Below are positions 54,053 through 62,620 of a stretch of 64,000 nt of DNA, piece by piece. The notes below the pieces were generated by a model. It saw only the letters and a list, made by a program, of their open reading frames with translations, ran no database searches and was not told where the DNA came from. Location: the NCBI GenBank assembly GCA_045531905.1, contig JAZSEY010000023.1, positions 9,864 to 73,863 of the forward strand, in the 5' to 3' direction. How positions within the stretch are numbered: position 1 is the first letter of the stretch; every line of letters begins with the position of its first letter. The stretch is from RGIG6919 sp045531905. Lineage in GTDB: Bacteria; Bacillota; Clostridia; Lachnospirales; Lachnospiraceae. The position numbers and the translations under genes are program-made.

Positions 54053-55159
54053 TTATAAAGAACTTTCTGCATCTATAGTATCTCGTTTCTTCAATGCTTC
54101 AAGTTGTGCTTTTAGGTATGCAATTTCTTCTTGCTGACTGTCTATCGTCTCTCGCTGACCATCATTCTCCGCCTTCAAAGATTTAATTTCACCCTGCTGA
54201 TTGTCAATAGTTTTCTGCTGGCTGCCATTTTCCGTCTTTAAAGCATCAATCTCATCCTGCATCACATCCACCATATATTCCGCTGTGTTATGGTCTAATA
54301 TCCTTAATTCTTCAGAAAACATCTCCATCACCTTCTCCGTGTTTAGGCAGAGCTGATAGACTTCTTCATACATCTTTTTATACTCTGGATATGCCTCTAT
54401 CAGTAGCAGAATATCCTCCGGTACATCTGTGGAAAAGAACCATAGCCATGCCTCAACTTTATTATCAATGTTAATCTTATTTTGAACATTTTTCTTGAAG
54501 ATGTCAAGGGGTATGAAGAGGTATTTTTGTAATAATGGCACTTCGATTCCGGTGTCAGATTTTGCTTCTATGTAATGCAAATAATTATCTGGGTATTCGT
54601 GGAATATATGAGGGCTGTGTTCAAACAGCACGATGGTATATACTGGCATAATGTCCTTGTAGGAAAACTTCTTTCCTTTTACATCATTTGCCTCCGCACG
54701 TACTCTTTTATACTGCCGCAAGAGCAAATCCGCGGAATAACATGCCGCACGCTGCCCTGGGAACAGATAGCCTATCTTTTGAATCTCAATGTTGGCATAG
54801 CTGCCGTCCTCCAGTTTTACTACCAAGTCTGTATACAGCAACGAATTCTCTGCACCGATTCTTACAGTATCATTCGGGAGTGCATGCAATACGGTTACCT
54901 TCTGCTTAAGCAACACCGAAAGAAAATCCCCAACTCTCTCCGGAGTGTACTCTGGATTCATAATTTCCTTGAAAAAGGTGTCGTAAACCATCTTGACGCC
55001 TCTGGTGCCGGTGCAGATATCCATAAATTCCTGTTGCTGTTCCTCCGACCAGTTCTGATACTGCCGTAGCAGGTGTGGATTGCCTTGAATATCTTGCACG
55101 ACTTCCTCCGCAGTTCGTAACATCGGAAAATGCTTCTTTAGTATTGATTCTGTTGTCAA
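54053..55159 (-). CDS. Rpn-like PD-(D/E)XK nuclease family protein, copy 2
   Basis: A 368-residue protein about 95% identical to copy 1 over the first 300 residues, with the same candidate catalytic set (YTDLVV...NIEIQ). The C-terminus is different: an expanded coiled coil with several SQQ/NQQ-x-EI-x-LK units, about 30 residues longer, then a short KKRDTIDAESSL tail. The start is a TTG at 55159 with AGGAGG upstream, as in copy 1; a longer frame from 55201 has no site. Promoter and leader are also shared with copy 1. The two copies lie about 18 kb apart in opposite orientation. Confidence 0.85.
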   Translation of the reverse strand: MTTESILKKHFPMLRTAEEVVQDIQGNPHLLRQYQNWSEEQQQEFMDICTGTRGVKMVYDTFFKEIMNPEYTPERVGDFLSVLLKQKVTVLHALPNDTVRIGAENSLLYTDLVVKLEDGSYANIEIQKIGYLFPGQRAACYSADLLLRQYKRVRAEANDVKGKKFSYKDIMPVYTIVLFEHSPHIFHEYPDNYLHYIEAKSDTGIEVPLLQKYLFIPLDIFKKNVQNKINIDNKVEAWLWFFSTDVPEDILLLIEAYPEYKKMYEEVYQLCLNTEKVMEMFSEELRILDHNTAEYMVDVMQDEIDALKTENGSQQKTIDNQQGEIKSLKAENDGQRETIDSQQEEIAYLKAQLEALKKRDTIDAESSL

Positions 55160-55230
55160 TATAACGCCTCCTAATTTGGATTCGCTTATGCATAAACACA
55201 AATAAGAAAATAATTATTTTACTCAATTAC

Positions 55231-55259
55231 ATTATAATCTCCCCAGTTTTAGATGTCAA
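55231..55259 (-). promoter_or_regulatory. Promoter of Rpn-like unit 2
   Basis: On the minus strand: TTGACA (55259-55254), 17-nt spacer, TATAAT (55236-55231). The leader contains AAAATAATTATTTTC and TTTATGCATAA, as in unit 1. Confidence 0.85.
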
Positions 55260-55409
55260 TATGTAAATTATAAACATTCACCTATTTTATTGTATCCACT
55301 CTTTACTTCACAAAAAACTAATGTTTTCAAGCATTTTTTCTGCTATTTTGCTTGACCATATATATATAATTTTATGTAACATTTTTAAACTAAAAGGAGG
55401 ACAAATTTT

Positions 55410-56419
55410 ATGAAAATTGTTACAAGATGTCTGATGGCATTTTTACTTGCCATCTTTTTTGTTCCACAGCAAATTTAGATGTAATAGCTGCAACTAGTGG
55501 CGATTGGAAGTACTATATTCATGGCGATGGTGATAATAAGTATGCGGTTGTTAGCGAATATACAGGCACTGATGCAAGCATCACTATTCCTTCTAAACTT
55601 GGCGGAAAACCTGTTCGTCAGATTGATAGTTTTGCCTTTGAGAGGAATACATACATTGTTTCTGTCAAAATTCCAGACTCCGTTTGGATGATTGGTGAAT
55701 CTGCGTTCAGCTACTGTCCAAATCTTAAAAAAATAAGTGGCGCTAAGAATGTTGTCCGTATTGATAGCGGTGCTTTTACTGACTGTGAAAAACTTGCTTT
55801 TTACCCTTTTAATAATAAAATAACTTATATTGGGCGCTGTGCTTTTGCAAATACTGCTATTACTAGGTTGGATATTCCTAACAGTGTTGCTCAGGTAAAT
55901 AGCGTAGGTGAAATCACTGCTGTTGGTACAGGAAATGCAACTATCGTCGCAACTACTACAAGCGGTATCAGAAAACAAATTAACGTCACAGTTGCAGAGA
56001 CTGTTATAAAACAAAAAGAGGATTGTACTTTATTAAAAGGTGATACCATTTCATGCAAGCCGACAGTATATGCAGGCAAGGAAATAAGAAAAGATATTAA
56101 GATTACATATAAATCTTTAAATCCTAATGTAGCAACTGTTACATCAGGAGGCACCATTAAAGCAGTAGGTATCGGAACTGCTGAGATTGTCATTTCGTAC
56201 TTAGAAACCAACTATAGTTTCGAGATAAAAGTTGTTAGTATTCTTGCAAAGCCAAAAGTTTCCGTATATAGTTCTGGTTCGAAAAAATTGAAGTTATCAT
56301 GGAATACGATTGGTGGTGCAGAAGGCTATCAGATTCAATATAGCACTTCTTCCAAGTTCAAAAGTAAGAAAATGAAGTACGGTGCATGGAGTAAAAAGAT
56401 AAGCTGTAAAACCAAATAG
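55410..56419 (+). pseudogene. Frameshifted secreted BspA-like LRR/Big_2/Fn3 gene
   Basis: An ATG at 55410 with AAAGGAGG upstream starts a good signal peptide (MKIVTRCLMAFLLAIFF), but this frame stops at 55476. The rest lies in another frame, open to 56419. One extra T in the run of six T at 55455-55460 would join them. The body has a BspA-type leucine-rich part (about 45-145, VKIPDSVWMIGESAF), then a Big_2 domain cut at its start, a second Big_2 (DISCKP region) and a short fibronectin end that stops after KKISCKTK. This suggests an internal deletion besides the frameshift. It could also be phase-variable, or the missing T a sequencing error. Confidence 0.7.
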
Positions 56420-56422
56420 CAT

Positions 56423-56463
56423 AAAAAAATAGTTTCATGCCCCTGGCATGAAACTATTTTTTT
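56423..56463. terminator. Bidirectional terminator
   Basis: AAAAAAATAGTTTCATGCC pairs perfectly with GGCATGAAACTATTTTTTT around a 3-nt loop, serving the LRR gene and the convergent metY. Confidence 0.93.
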
Positions 56464-56489
56464 ATAAACTAATTCCTGCGATACATTTC

Positions 56490-57767
56490 CTAAATCTCCG
56501 CCAAAGCCTGTTCCAAATCAGCAATGATATCATCAGCATTCTCAATACCAACTGAGAAGCGGATTAAGTCAGGTGCTACGCCTGCTTCCTTTAACTGCTC
56601 ATCTGTAAGCTGACGATGTGTGTGGCTTGCAGGATGTAACAGACAAGTTCTTGCATCTGCTACGTGTGTAACAATCTTAGCAAGCTTTAATCTGTCCATG
56701 AATTTTTCTGTATCTTCACGGTTAGCCTTTAAGCCGAATGCCAACACACCACAGGTACCATTTGGCATATATTTCTGTGCTAACTCATAGAAGGTATCGC
56801 CTTCTAAGCCGGCATATTTAACCCAAGCAACCTTATCGTTATTCTTTAAGTAAGTTGCAACCTTAAGTGCATTCTCACAATGTCTTGGCACACGAAGATG
56901 TAATGTCTCTAAACCAAGGTTCAATAAGAAAGCATTCATTGGAGCCTGAATAGAACCTAAGTCTCTCATGAGCTGAACGGTAGCCTTTGTAATATAAGCA
57001 CCCTTTCCAAATCTTTCCACATAAGTGATACCATGATAAGAATCATCTGGAGTTGTCAAGCCATGGAACTTCTCGCCATACTTAGCCCAATCAAAATTAC
57101 CACTATCAACGATACAACCACCAACGCTGGTTGCATGACCATCCATATACTTTGTTGTTGAGTGTGTAACGATATCAGCGCCCCACTCAAATGGACGACA
57201 GTTGATAGGTGTAGCAAATGTATTATCTACAATCAATGGCACTTCATGGTCATGTGCAATCTTCGCCATCTTCTCAATATCCAATACCTCACAAGTAGGA
57301 TTGGAAATGGTCTCCGCAAACAACACCTTTGTATTTGGCTTGAACACCTTGCTAATCTCTTCCTCGCTTAAGTTTGGATTTACAAATGTGCAATCAATGC
57401 CAAGCTTCTTTAAAGTAACGCTGAACAGGTTAAATGTTCCACCATAAATGTTAGTAGAAGCTACGATATGGTCACCGGCTTCACAGATATTGAATACAGC
57501 ATAAAAATTTGCTGCCTGACCAGATGAAGTAAGCATCGCTGCCACACCACCTTCAAGTGCTGCAATCTTTGCTGCCACTGCATCATTGGTAGGATTCTGC
57601 AATCTGGTATAGAAATAGCCGGAATCCTCTAAGTCAAACAATGCGCCCATCTGTGCACTGGAATCATACTTAAAAGTAGTACTCTGCACGATTGGAACTA
57701 CTCTTGGCTCACCCTTTTGTGGATCATAGCCAGCCTGTACGCAATTTGTTTCAATACGGTAACTCAT
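56490..57767 (-). CDS. metY: O-acetylhomoserine sulfhydrylase
   Basis: A 425-residue PLP enzyme of the Cys/Met metabolism family. Blocks include QSTTFKYDS, YTRLQNPTNDAVAAKIAALE, SSGQAANFYAV, DNTFATPI and the lysine region THSTTKYMDGHATSVGG. The length and QAGYDPQKGEPRVVPI start fit the MetY type, which makes homocysteine from O-acetylhomoserine and sulphide; cystathionine-type activity is less likely. GGAGATGATGAT precedes the ATG. It lies 30 nt after pgi and may be co-transcribed. No S-box or other Met riboswitch was seen before it. Confidence 0.92.
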   Translation of the reverse strand: MSYRIETNCVQAGYDPQKGEPRVVPIVQSTTFKYDSSAQMGALFDLEDSGYFYTRLQNPTNDAVAAKIAALEGGVAAMLTSSGQAANFYAVFNICEAGDHIVASTNIYGGTFNLFSVTLKKLGIDCTFVNPNLSEEEISKVFKPNTKVLFAETISNPTCEVLDIEKMAKIAHDHEVPLIVDNTFATPINCRPFEWGADIVTHSTTKYMDGHATSVGGCIVDSGNFDWAKYGEKFHGLTTPDDSYHGITYVERFGKGAYITKATVQLMRDLGSIQAPMNAFLLNLGLETLHLRVPRHCENALKVATYLKNNDKVAWVKYAGLEGDTFYELAQKYMPNGTCGVLAFGLKANREDTEKFMDRLKLAKIVTHVADARTCLLHPASHTHRQLTDEQLKEAGVAPDLIRFSVGIENADDIIADLEQALAEI

Positions 57768-57797
57768 ATCATCATCTCCTAGTCTTATAGAATGAGA

Positions 57798-59150
57798 TTA
57801 TTTTAATCTCTTTAATAACTCTTCTCTCTGTACTTCAAATCCTGGCTTACCAAGTAAAGCGAACATGTTCTTCTTGTAGCTCTCAACACCTGGTTGGTCA
57901 AATGGATTTACACCTAATACATAACCGCTGACACCACATGCAAACTCGAAGAAGTAGAATAACTCACCAAGTGCATGCTCATCTAACTTTGTTACGTTAA
58001 CCATCATGTTTGGAACCTGACCATCTACGTGTGCCAATACTGTTCCATACATAGCCTGCTTATTAATAAAATCAACAGTCTGTCCTGCTAAATAGTTCAT
58101 GCCATCTAAGTCTGTCTCTTCCTCTTCCATTACAATGTTGAGACGAGGATTTTCAATGTTGATAACTGTCTCAAAATGATTCTTTGAACCATCCTGAATG
58201 AACTGACCAAGTGAATGTAAGTCAGTTGTAAAGTCTACAGCTGTTGGGAACAGACCCTTGCCATCCTTACCTTCAGACTCACCAAAGAGCTGCTTCCACC
58301 ACTCAGCTACATAGTGAATAGATGGTGTGTAGTTAGCTAAAATTTCAATTGTCTTACCCTTATTTAATAAGATATTACGAACTGCAGCATACTTTAATGC
58401 ATCATTATTCTCAAATGACTCCTCTAAGCAACGCTTTCTTGCAGACTGTGCACCTGCCATTAACTGGTCGATATCAGCACCACTTACTGCAATTGGAAGT
58501 AAACCTACTGCTGTCAATACTGAGAAACGTCCACCAACATCATCAGGTACTACAAATGTCTCATAGCCCTCTGCGTCAGCCATAGTCTTTAATGCTCCCT
58601 TAGCCTTATCTGTAGTAGCATAAATTCTCTTTGCTGCGCCTTCCTTGCCATATTTCTTCTCTAATAACTTCTTGAAAATACGGAATGCGATAGCTGGCTC
58701 AGTAGTTGTACCAGACTTAGAAATAATATTTACAGAGAAATCTCTATCACCTACCACATCTAATAACTGCTGAAGATATGTGCTGCAAATGTTATTACCT
58801 GCAAAATAAATCTCAGGTGTCTTTCTAGTTTCCTTACCTACTTCATTGTAGAATGAATGTCTTAATGCAGAGATAGCTGCTCTGGCACCAAGATAAGAAC
58901 CACCAATACCGATTACGATTAACACTTCTGAATCAGACTGAATCTTAGTAGCTGCTGCCTTAATGCGAGCAAACTCTTCCTTGTCATAATCCTCTGGTAA
59001 ATCAATCCAACCAAGGAAATCATTACCGGCACCTGTTCTGCTAAGCAATGTCTCCTTTGCTGCAAGAACCTGCTTGCTCATCTCCTGTACATCTGCATCA
59101 GATACCATGAATTTTGCATTTGAATAATCAAAACTAATACTTTGTGGCAT
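57798..59150 (-). CDS. pgi: Glucose-6-phosphate isomerase
   Basis: A 450-residue Firmicutes-type phosphoglucose isomerase. It has VIGIGGSYLGARAAI, ISKSGTTTEPA (phosphate-binding), VGGRFSVLTAVGLLPIA (the first Pgi signature) and DLHSLGQFIQDG. It interconverts glucose-6-P and fructose-6-P, which also feeds the ManA/ManC pathway encoded at the left of the window. The start at 59150 follows AAGGAG; an in-frame GTG or ATG further up lacks a site. Confidence 0.97.
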   Translation of the reverse strand: MPQSISFDYSNAKFMVSDADVQEMSKQVLAAKETLLSRTGAGNDFLGWIDLPEDYDKEEFARIKAAATKIQSDSEVLIVIGIGGSYLGARAAISALRHSFYNEVGKETRKTPEIYFAGNNICSTYLQQLLDVVGDRDFSVNIISKSGTTTEPAIAFRIFKKLLEKKYGKEGAAKRIYATTDKAKGALKTMADAEGYETFVVPDDVGGRFSVLTAVGLLPIAVSGADIDQLMAGAQSARKRCLEESFENNDALKYAAVRNILLNKGKTIEILANYTPSIHYVAEWWKQLFGESEGKDGKGLFPTAVDFTTDLHSLGQFIQDGSKNHFETVINIENPRLNIVMEEEETDLDGMNYLAGQTVDFINKQAMYGTVLAHVDGQVPNMMVNVTKLDEHALGELFYFFEFACGVSGYVLGVNPFDQPGVESYKKNMFALLGKPGFEVQREELLKRLK

Positions 59151-59237
59151 GTCTTTTTTCTCCTTTTGTTTATTTATGTTACCTGCACATCCTCCAAAAT
59201 ATACCAATATAGGGGTTGTGCTTTTAATCCACGTTAC

Positions 59238-59266
59238 ATTTTATCAAACTAAAGTGAGAAAGGCAA
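59238..59266 (-). promoter_or_regulatory. Promoter of pgi
   Basis: On the minus strand: TTGCCT (59266-59261), 17-nt spacer, TAAAAT (59243-59238), leaving an 80-90 nt leader. Confidence 0.68.
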
Positions 59267-59312
59267 CCTTAAATATGGGCATAAAAAGTGAGAAAAACGC
59301 CTTTGCTTTTGG

Positions 59313-60203
59313 TTATTTTGCCAAGTCCCAAAGGGATGCAAAGGTATACCCCTCCTTCTTTAATTGCGTAATTACATCCGGCAATGCCGCTGCATTTGCA
59401 GAAGACACATTATGCATCAATACGACTGCGCCCGGATGATGGTATTTCGAAAAATGCTCTACCACATATCCGGCCCCCGGCTGATTGTTCACGTCATAGT
59501 CCAGATAAGCAATACTCCAAAATACTGTCTGATATCCAAGGTCCTTACAAAGCTGCAACGTTCTTTGACTGTATTCCCCTCGTGGTGGACGGATAAATTT
59601 ATCCATAGTATACCCTGTGGTCTCCTTCATATATGCATCGCACTCCAGGATTTCCTGTTTCATTTCCTCCACTGTCAAATCCGGCATGGACGGATGAGTT
59701 ACTGTGTGATTACATACCAAATGGCCTTCTTCCTTCATCTGTTTCGTAAGCTCCACATTATCTCTAATAAATGTCTGCGTCACAAAAAATGCTGCCCGCA
59801 CGCCCTGCTCTTTTAAGGTGTTTAAGATGTCAGGCGTAAATCCATTTTCATATCCACAGTCAAAGGTAAGATAGATGACCTTCTCTTCCGGATTCTCTCC
59901 CAAATAATATGCATTGTATTGGGTAATATCAAAATCCTCCTGACACCCTGACTGTTTATGCTCCGTATTTCTCTTAAACCACCATGCATATTTCTCATTG
60001 GAAAATGCATCATAGTCACTAATTGCAGTGGTTGGTTCTTCTGTGGTTGTCAACTCCTCCGTACTGGTTACCACCGTTGTTTGTTCCTGACTGGAAGCAG
60101 CCCCTTTATCATTACTGCATCCGGAAAGCAAACACGAAAAAATGAGCAGACAGCCCATGCCTACCCATTTTATCTGTTTTTTAATTTCAACTGTTTTCTT
60201 CAC
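59313..60203 (-). CDS. pdaA: Lipoprotein polysaccharide deacetylase, PdaA-like
   Basis: A 296-residue NodB-type carbohydrate deacetylase. After a lipoprotein signal (lipobox LSGC near residue 29) and a Thr/Glu-rich linker, the domain begins at about 85 with NAYYLGENPEEKVIYLTFDCGYENG (the Asp metal site), then HTVTHPSMPDL, RPPRGEYSQRTL and GAVVLMHNVSS. The closest pattern is B. subtilis PdaA, which removes acetyl from muramic acid for muramic-lactam in spore cortex; sporulation is not otherwise shown here. The start is uncertain: a GTG at 60203 gives a better signal peptide than a GTG at 60242. Confidence 0.88.
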   Translation of the reverse strand: MKKTVEIKKQIKWVGMGCLLIFSCLLSGCSNDKGAASSQEQTTVVTSTEELTTTEEPTTAISDYDAFSNEKYAWWFKRNTEHKQSGCQEDFDITQYNAYYLGENPEEKVIYLTFDCGYENGFTPDILNTLKEQGVRAAFFVTQTFIRDNVELTKQMKEEGHLVCNHTVTHPSMPDLTVEEMKQEILECDAYMKETTGYTMDKFIRPPRGEYSQRTLQLCKDLGYQTVFWSIAYLDYDVNNQPGAGYVVEHFSKYHHPGAVVLMHNVSSANAAALPDVITQLKKEGYTFASLWDLAK

Positions 60204-60245
60204 GACACTTCGTCCTAAAATCCTTTGTGTATGTATATGCACAAC

Positions 60246-61034
60246 TTATCCCAAAAATGCATTTAACACTTCCAGTAAAACAGTCTCCGCCTGTGCCTCT
60301 TCCGGCTCCTCATATTCACTCGATTCCACCGAAGCAGCCACATCCGGCGACGGTCCCTGTAATTTTTCCTCTATCATTTGCAACAACTCCTTCATATCTT
60401 CTTGACCACGCATTTGTTCAATCAGCATTTCTGCCTGCACACGACGCTCCTTTGACTGCTCAAAGGAAAGTTTTTCTCTCTCTCGTCGGTCCTGAATCCG
60501 TTCACCGGAAAGCATTTCACATTTCAAATTATTTTCTAAATAGTCAATTAACAAAATTTCGATACTGTCTTGTTCTTCATCTACTCGAAGAAGATTTTCT
60601 GCGGACAACAGCGTGATGAACATAAACAAAGACGCAAAAAATAGCGCAGTCAAATCCTCATAACTCCACTGGTGCATATACCCAAGCGTCATCCCAGCAA
60701 AGCCAATTAGTGTCACTAGCAACATCCCCTGCACATTTAAACGCTCTGCAAAGGATAGTGACATCCCCATAAATGAAATGCCGGACATTTCCTTTTCCAC
60801 AAAAATGTCTACATTATCCACCCGACCATGCAACAGCATTTCCTTATCGTAGGATTTTTTGATGTTTTTGAGACAACCACTCTTTACCCGACTCATCTGC
60901 TTTGCTTTTCTTGCCAAACGACCTACATATAAAAATAAAACAGAGCGAAACACAAGCATCGCCACACCCACTGCTACAACAGCAAATGCAAAGCCTGTAC
61001 CTTCACCAAAAAACGTTAGAAATTGATTCTTCAT
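60246..61034 (-). CDS. Membrane protein with coiled-coil tail, unknown
   Basis: A 262-residue protein. One helix at 14-36 is followed by a basic cytoplasmic stretch with possible amphipathic helices (about 37-95), then two or three further helices (about 98-145). The C-terminal 110 residues are a charged coiled coil, an acidic Glu/Pro/Ser linker and a final hydrophobic helix (ETVLLEVLNAFLG). No family recognised. GGAGG precedes the ATG. It lies 42 nt before the PdaA-like gene and likely shares a transcript with it. Confidence 0.65.
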   Translation of the reverse strand: MKNQFLTFFGEGTGFAFAVVAVGVAMLVFRSVLFLYVGRLARKAKQMSRVKSGCLKNIKKSYDKEMLLHGRVDNVDIFVEKEMSGISFMGMSLSFAERLNVQGMLLVTLIGFAGMTLGYMHQWSYEDLTALFFASLFMFITLLSAENLLRVDEEQDSIEILLIDYLENNLKCEMLSGERIQDRREREKLSFEQSKERRVQAEMLIEQMRGQEDMKELLQMIEEKLQGPSPDVAASVESSEYEEPEEAQAETVLLEVLNAFLG

Positions 61035-61061
61035 TTTGCACCTCCACTAAAATCTGTACTC

Positions 61062-61067
61062 ATTATA
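61062..61067 (-). promoter_or_regulatory. Possible -10 box of the membrane protein-pdaA unit
   Basis: TATAAT on the minus strand, about 25 nt before the start of the 262-residue protein gene. No convincing -35 is seen. Confidence 0.4.
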
Positions 61068-61166
61068 AAAAATACTAATTTTCGATGCAGTGGAAATCAT
61101 GTGACATTTTCATGCCTTTTCCAACGATTTTCGATATCATGACTAGCGGTAATATATGCCCTGTGG

Positions 61167-61172
61167 TATAAT
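61167..61172 (+). promoter_or_regulatory. Extended -10 promoter of the TSCPD-murG pair
   Basis: TGGTATAAT forms an extended -10 (TG-N-TATAAT), which explains the poor -35 (TAGCGG). It lies 44 nt before the TSCPD start. Confidence 0.6.
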
Positions 61173-61216
61173 ATGGGCACTTTGTAATATGATAATAAAA
61201 GAAAGAGGGAGTAATT

Positions 61217-61453
61217 ATGACATATAAAGCAAGTGGTGTATGTGCACAACAAATCCAATACGACATCGTTGATGGAAAGGTAACTAACGTTGTTTTTTAT
61301 GGTGGTTGTAATGGAAACCAGCAGGGTGTTGCCAGATTGGTTGAAGGCATGGCAGTGGAAGAAGCCATTTCCAGATTAGAGGGCATTAAGTGCGGATTCC
61401 GACCAACCTCTTGCCCGGATCAGTTAGCACAGGCATTAAAGTCCAGTCTATAA
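61217..61453 (+). CDS. TSCPD domain protein (TIGR03905-like)
   Basis: A 78-residue protein, nearly all of it a TSCPD domain, named for the TSCPDQLA stretch at about 66-73. The conserved cysteines are VCAQQI, YGGCNGN, IKCGFRPTSC. The domain is also found at the C-terminus of class II ribonucleotide reductases (NrdJ), where the cysteines help reduction; stand-alone copies have no proven function. GAGGGAG precedes the ATG. It lies 12 nt before murG. Confidence 0.9.
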   Translation: MTYKASGVCAQQIQYDIVDGKVTNVVFYGGCNGNQQGVARLVEGMAVEEAISRLEGIKCGFRPTSCPDQLAQALKSSL

Positions 61454-61465
61454 AGGAGTTTTAAC

Positions 61466-62533
61466 ATGAAGAGAATTATATTAACTGGTGGCGGTACTGC
61501 CGGTCACGTTACACCAAATATGGCGTTGATTCCTGAACTTCGAAAGGCTGGATATGACGTCCACTATATCGGTTCTTATGAAGGTATTGAAAAGAAGTTA
61601 ATCGAAGACATGCAGGTGCCTTATCACGGCATTGCGTCAGGTAAGCTTCGCCGTTATTTCGACCTTAAGAATTTTTCTGACCCATTCCGTGTTATGAAGG
61701 GATATACAGAGGCTTCCCGTCTCATCAAAAGCTTAAAGCCGGATGTAGTTTTTTCTAAGGGCGGATTTGTATCTGTTCCTGTCGTAGCTGCTGCAAAGCA
61801 ACACAAGGTGCCAGCCATCATTCACGAATCAGATATGACACCGGGACTTGCCAACAAGCTTGCCATCCCATGCGCAACCAAGGTTTGTTGTAACTTCCCT
61901 GAGACGATTCAGCATTTACCTGAAGGAAAAGCAGTGCTTACCGGCACACCGATCCGCAAGGAATTATTCGAAGGAAATGCTTCAGAAGGTCTTAGCTACT
62001 GTGGCTTCAACATGGATAAGCCGGTACTGTTAGTAATCGGCGGTAGCACAGGTAGTGTTGTGGTAAATGAAGCAGTTCGTGGATGCCTGGATAGTTTATT
62101 GGAGCATTTTCAGATTATCCATATCTGTGGTAAGGATAAGGTTGATCCATCCTATGACGGAAGACCTGGCTATGTACAATTTGATTATGTGAAGAAAGAG
62201 CTTGCCAGCCTTTTAGCAGTAAGTGACATCATCATTTCTCGTGCTGGGGCAAATGCCATCTGTGAGTTGCTGGCCTTAAGAAAACCAAACATTCTGATTC
62301 CACTTTCAGTAGCAGCCAGCCGGGGTGACCAAATTCTAAATGCGAAGTCATTTGAAGAGCAGGGCTACAGTAAAGTTATTCAGGAAGAGGATTTGAATTC
62401 TACACTGTTAACACAGACTGTCATGGATGTATTTGAAAACAAAGATAAATACATTGAAGCTATGAGTAATAGTGAAATTGCAGATTCCGTTTCCGTAATT
62501 ATGAAGCTGATTGAGGAAGCAGTAGAGAAATAG
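61466..62533 (+). CDS. murG: Lipid II synthase MurG (N-acetylglucosaminyltransferase)
   Basis: A 355-residue GT28 glycosyltransferase. It has ILTGGGTAGHVTPNMAL at the start (G-loop 1), FSKGGFVSVPVV, the GGSTGSVVVNEAV G-loop of the second domain, and ISRAGANAICELLALRKPNI at the UDP-GlcNAc site. It adds GlcNAc to lipid I to make lipid II at the inner membrane face. AAAGGAG precedes the ATG. It is not in a division/cell-wall (dcw) cluster here, but paired with the TSCPD gene. Confidence 0.95.
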   Translation: MKRIILTGGGTAGHVTPNMALIPELRKAGYDVHYIGSYEGIEKKLIEDMQVPYHGIASGKLRRYFDLKNFSDPFRVMKGYTEASRLIKSLKPDVVFSKGGFVSVPVVAAAKQHKVPAIIHESDMTPGLANKLAIPCATKVCCNFPETIQHLPEGKAVLTGTPIRKELFEGNASEGLSYCGFNMDKPVLLVIGGSTGSVVVNEAVRGCLDSLLEHFQIIHICGKDKVDPSYDGRPGYVQFDYVKKELASLLAVSDIIISRAGANAICELLALRKPNILIPLSVAASRGDQILNAKSFEEQGYSKVIQEEDLNSTLLTQTVMDVFENKDKYIEAMSNSEIADSVSVIMKLIEEAVEK

Positions 62534-62550
62534 GATTTTATGCAATAAAA

Positions 62551-62605
62551 CCAAACAGGGTTACAAGTGTTGCGGTATATCGTTCACACTTGTAACCCTG
62601 TTTTT
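62551..62605. terminator. Palindromic terminator (GGGGTTACAAG family)
   Basis: AAACAGGGTTACAAGTGT pairs perfectly with ACACTTGTAACCCTGTTT, with a loop containing GCGGTATATCGTTC; it ends with T residues on both strands, between convergent murG and DUF3800 genes. The left arm matches the long palindrome at 45312-45438 in about 24 of 28 bases. Confidence 0.88.
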
Positions 62606-62620
62606 GTATAACTATGTCTC

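Noticed and set aside
54575..55069. Plus-strand open frame opposite Rpn-like copy 2 (164 codons)
   Set aside because: It has no ribosome site or domain and is explained by the reverse strand of the nuclease gene.
35069..55260. A composite transposon or genomic island bounded by the two Rpn-like units
   Set aside because: The interval holds thrS, rplI, dnaB and gdpP, which are core genes; codon style does not change, and no terminal repeats or target duplications were found.
55440..55478. Programmed -1 frameshift at T6 in the BspA-like gene
   Set aside because: The run does not form a proper slippery heptamer in frame with a following stem-loop, and the location in a signal peptide makes a mutation or sequencing error more likely.
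56490..59266. A methionine or SAM riboswitch before metY
   Set aside because: metY lies 30 nt behind pgi, and neither that gap nor the pgi leader shows S-box features.
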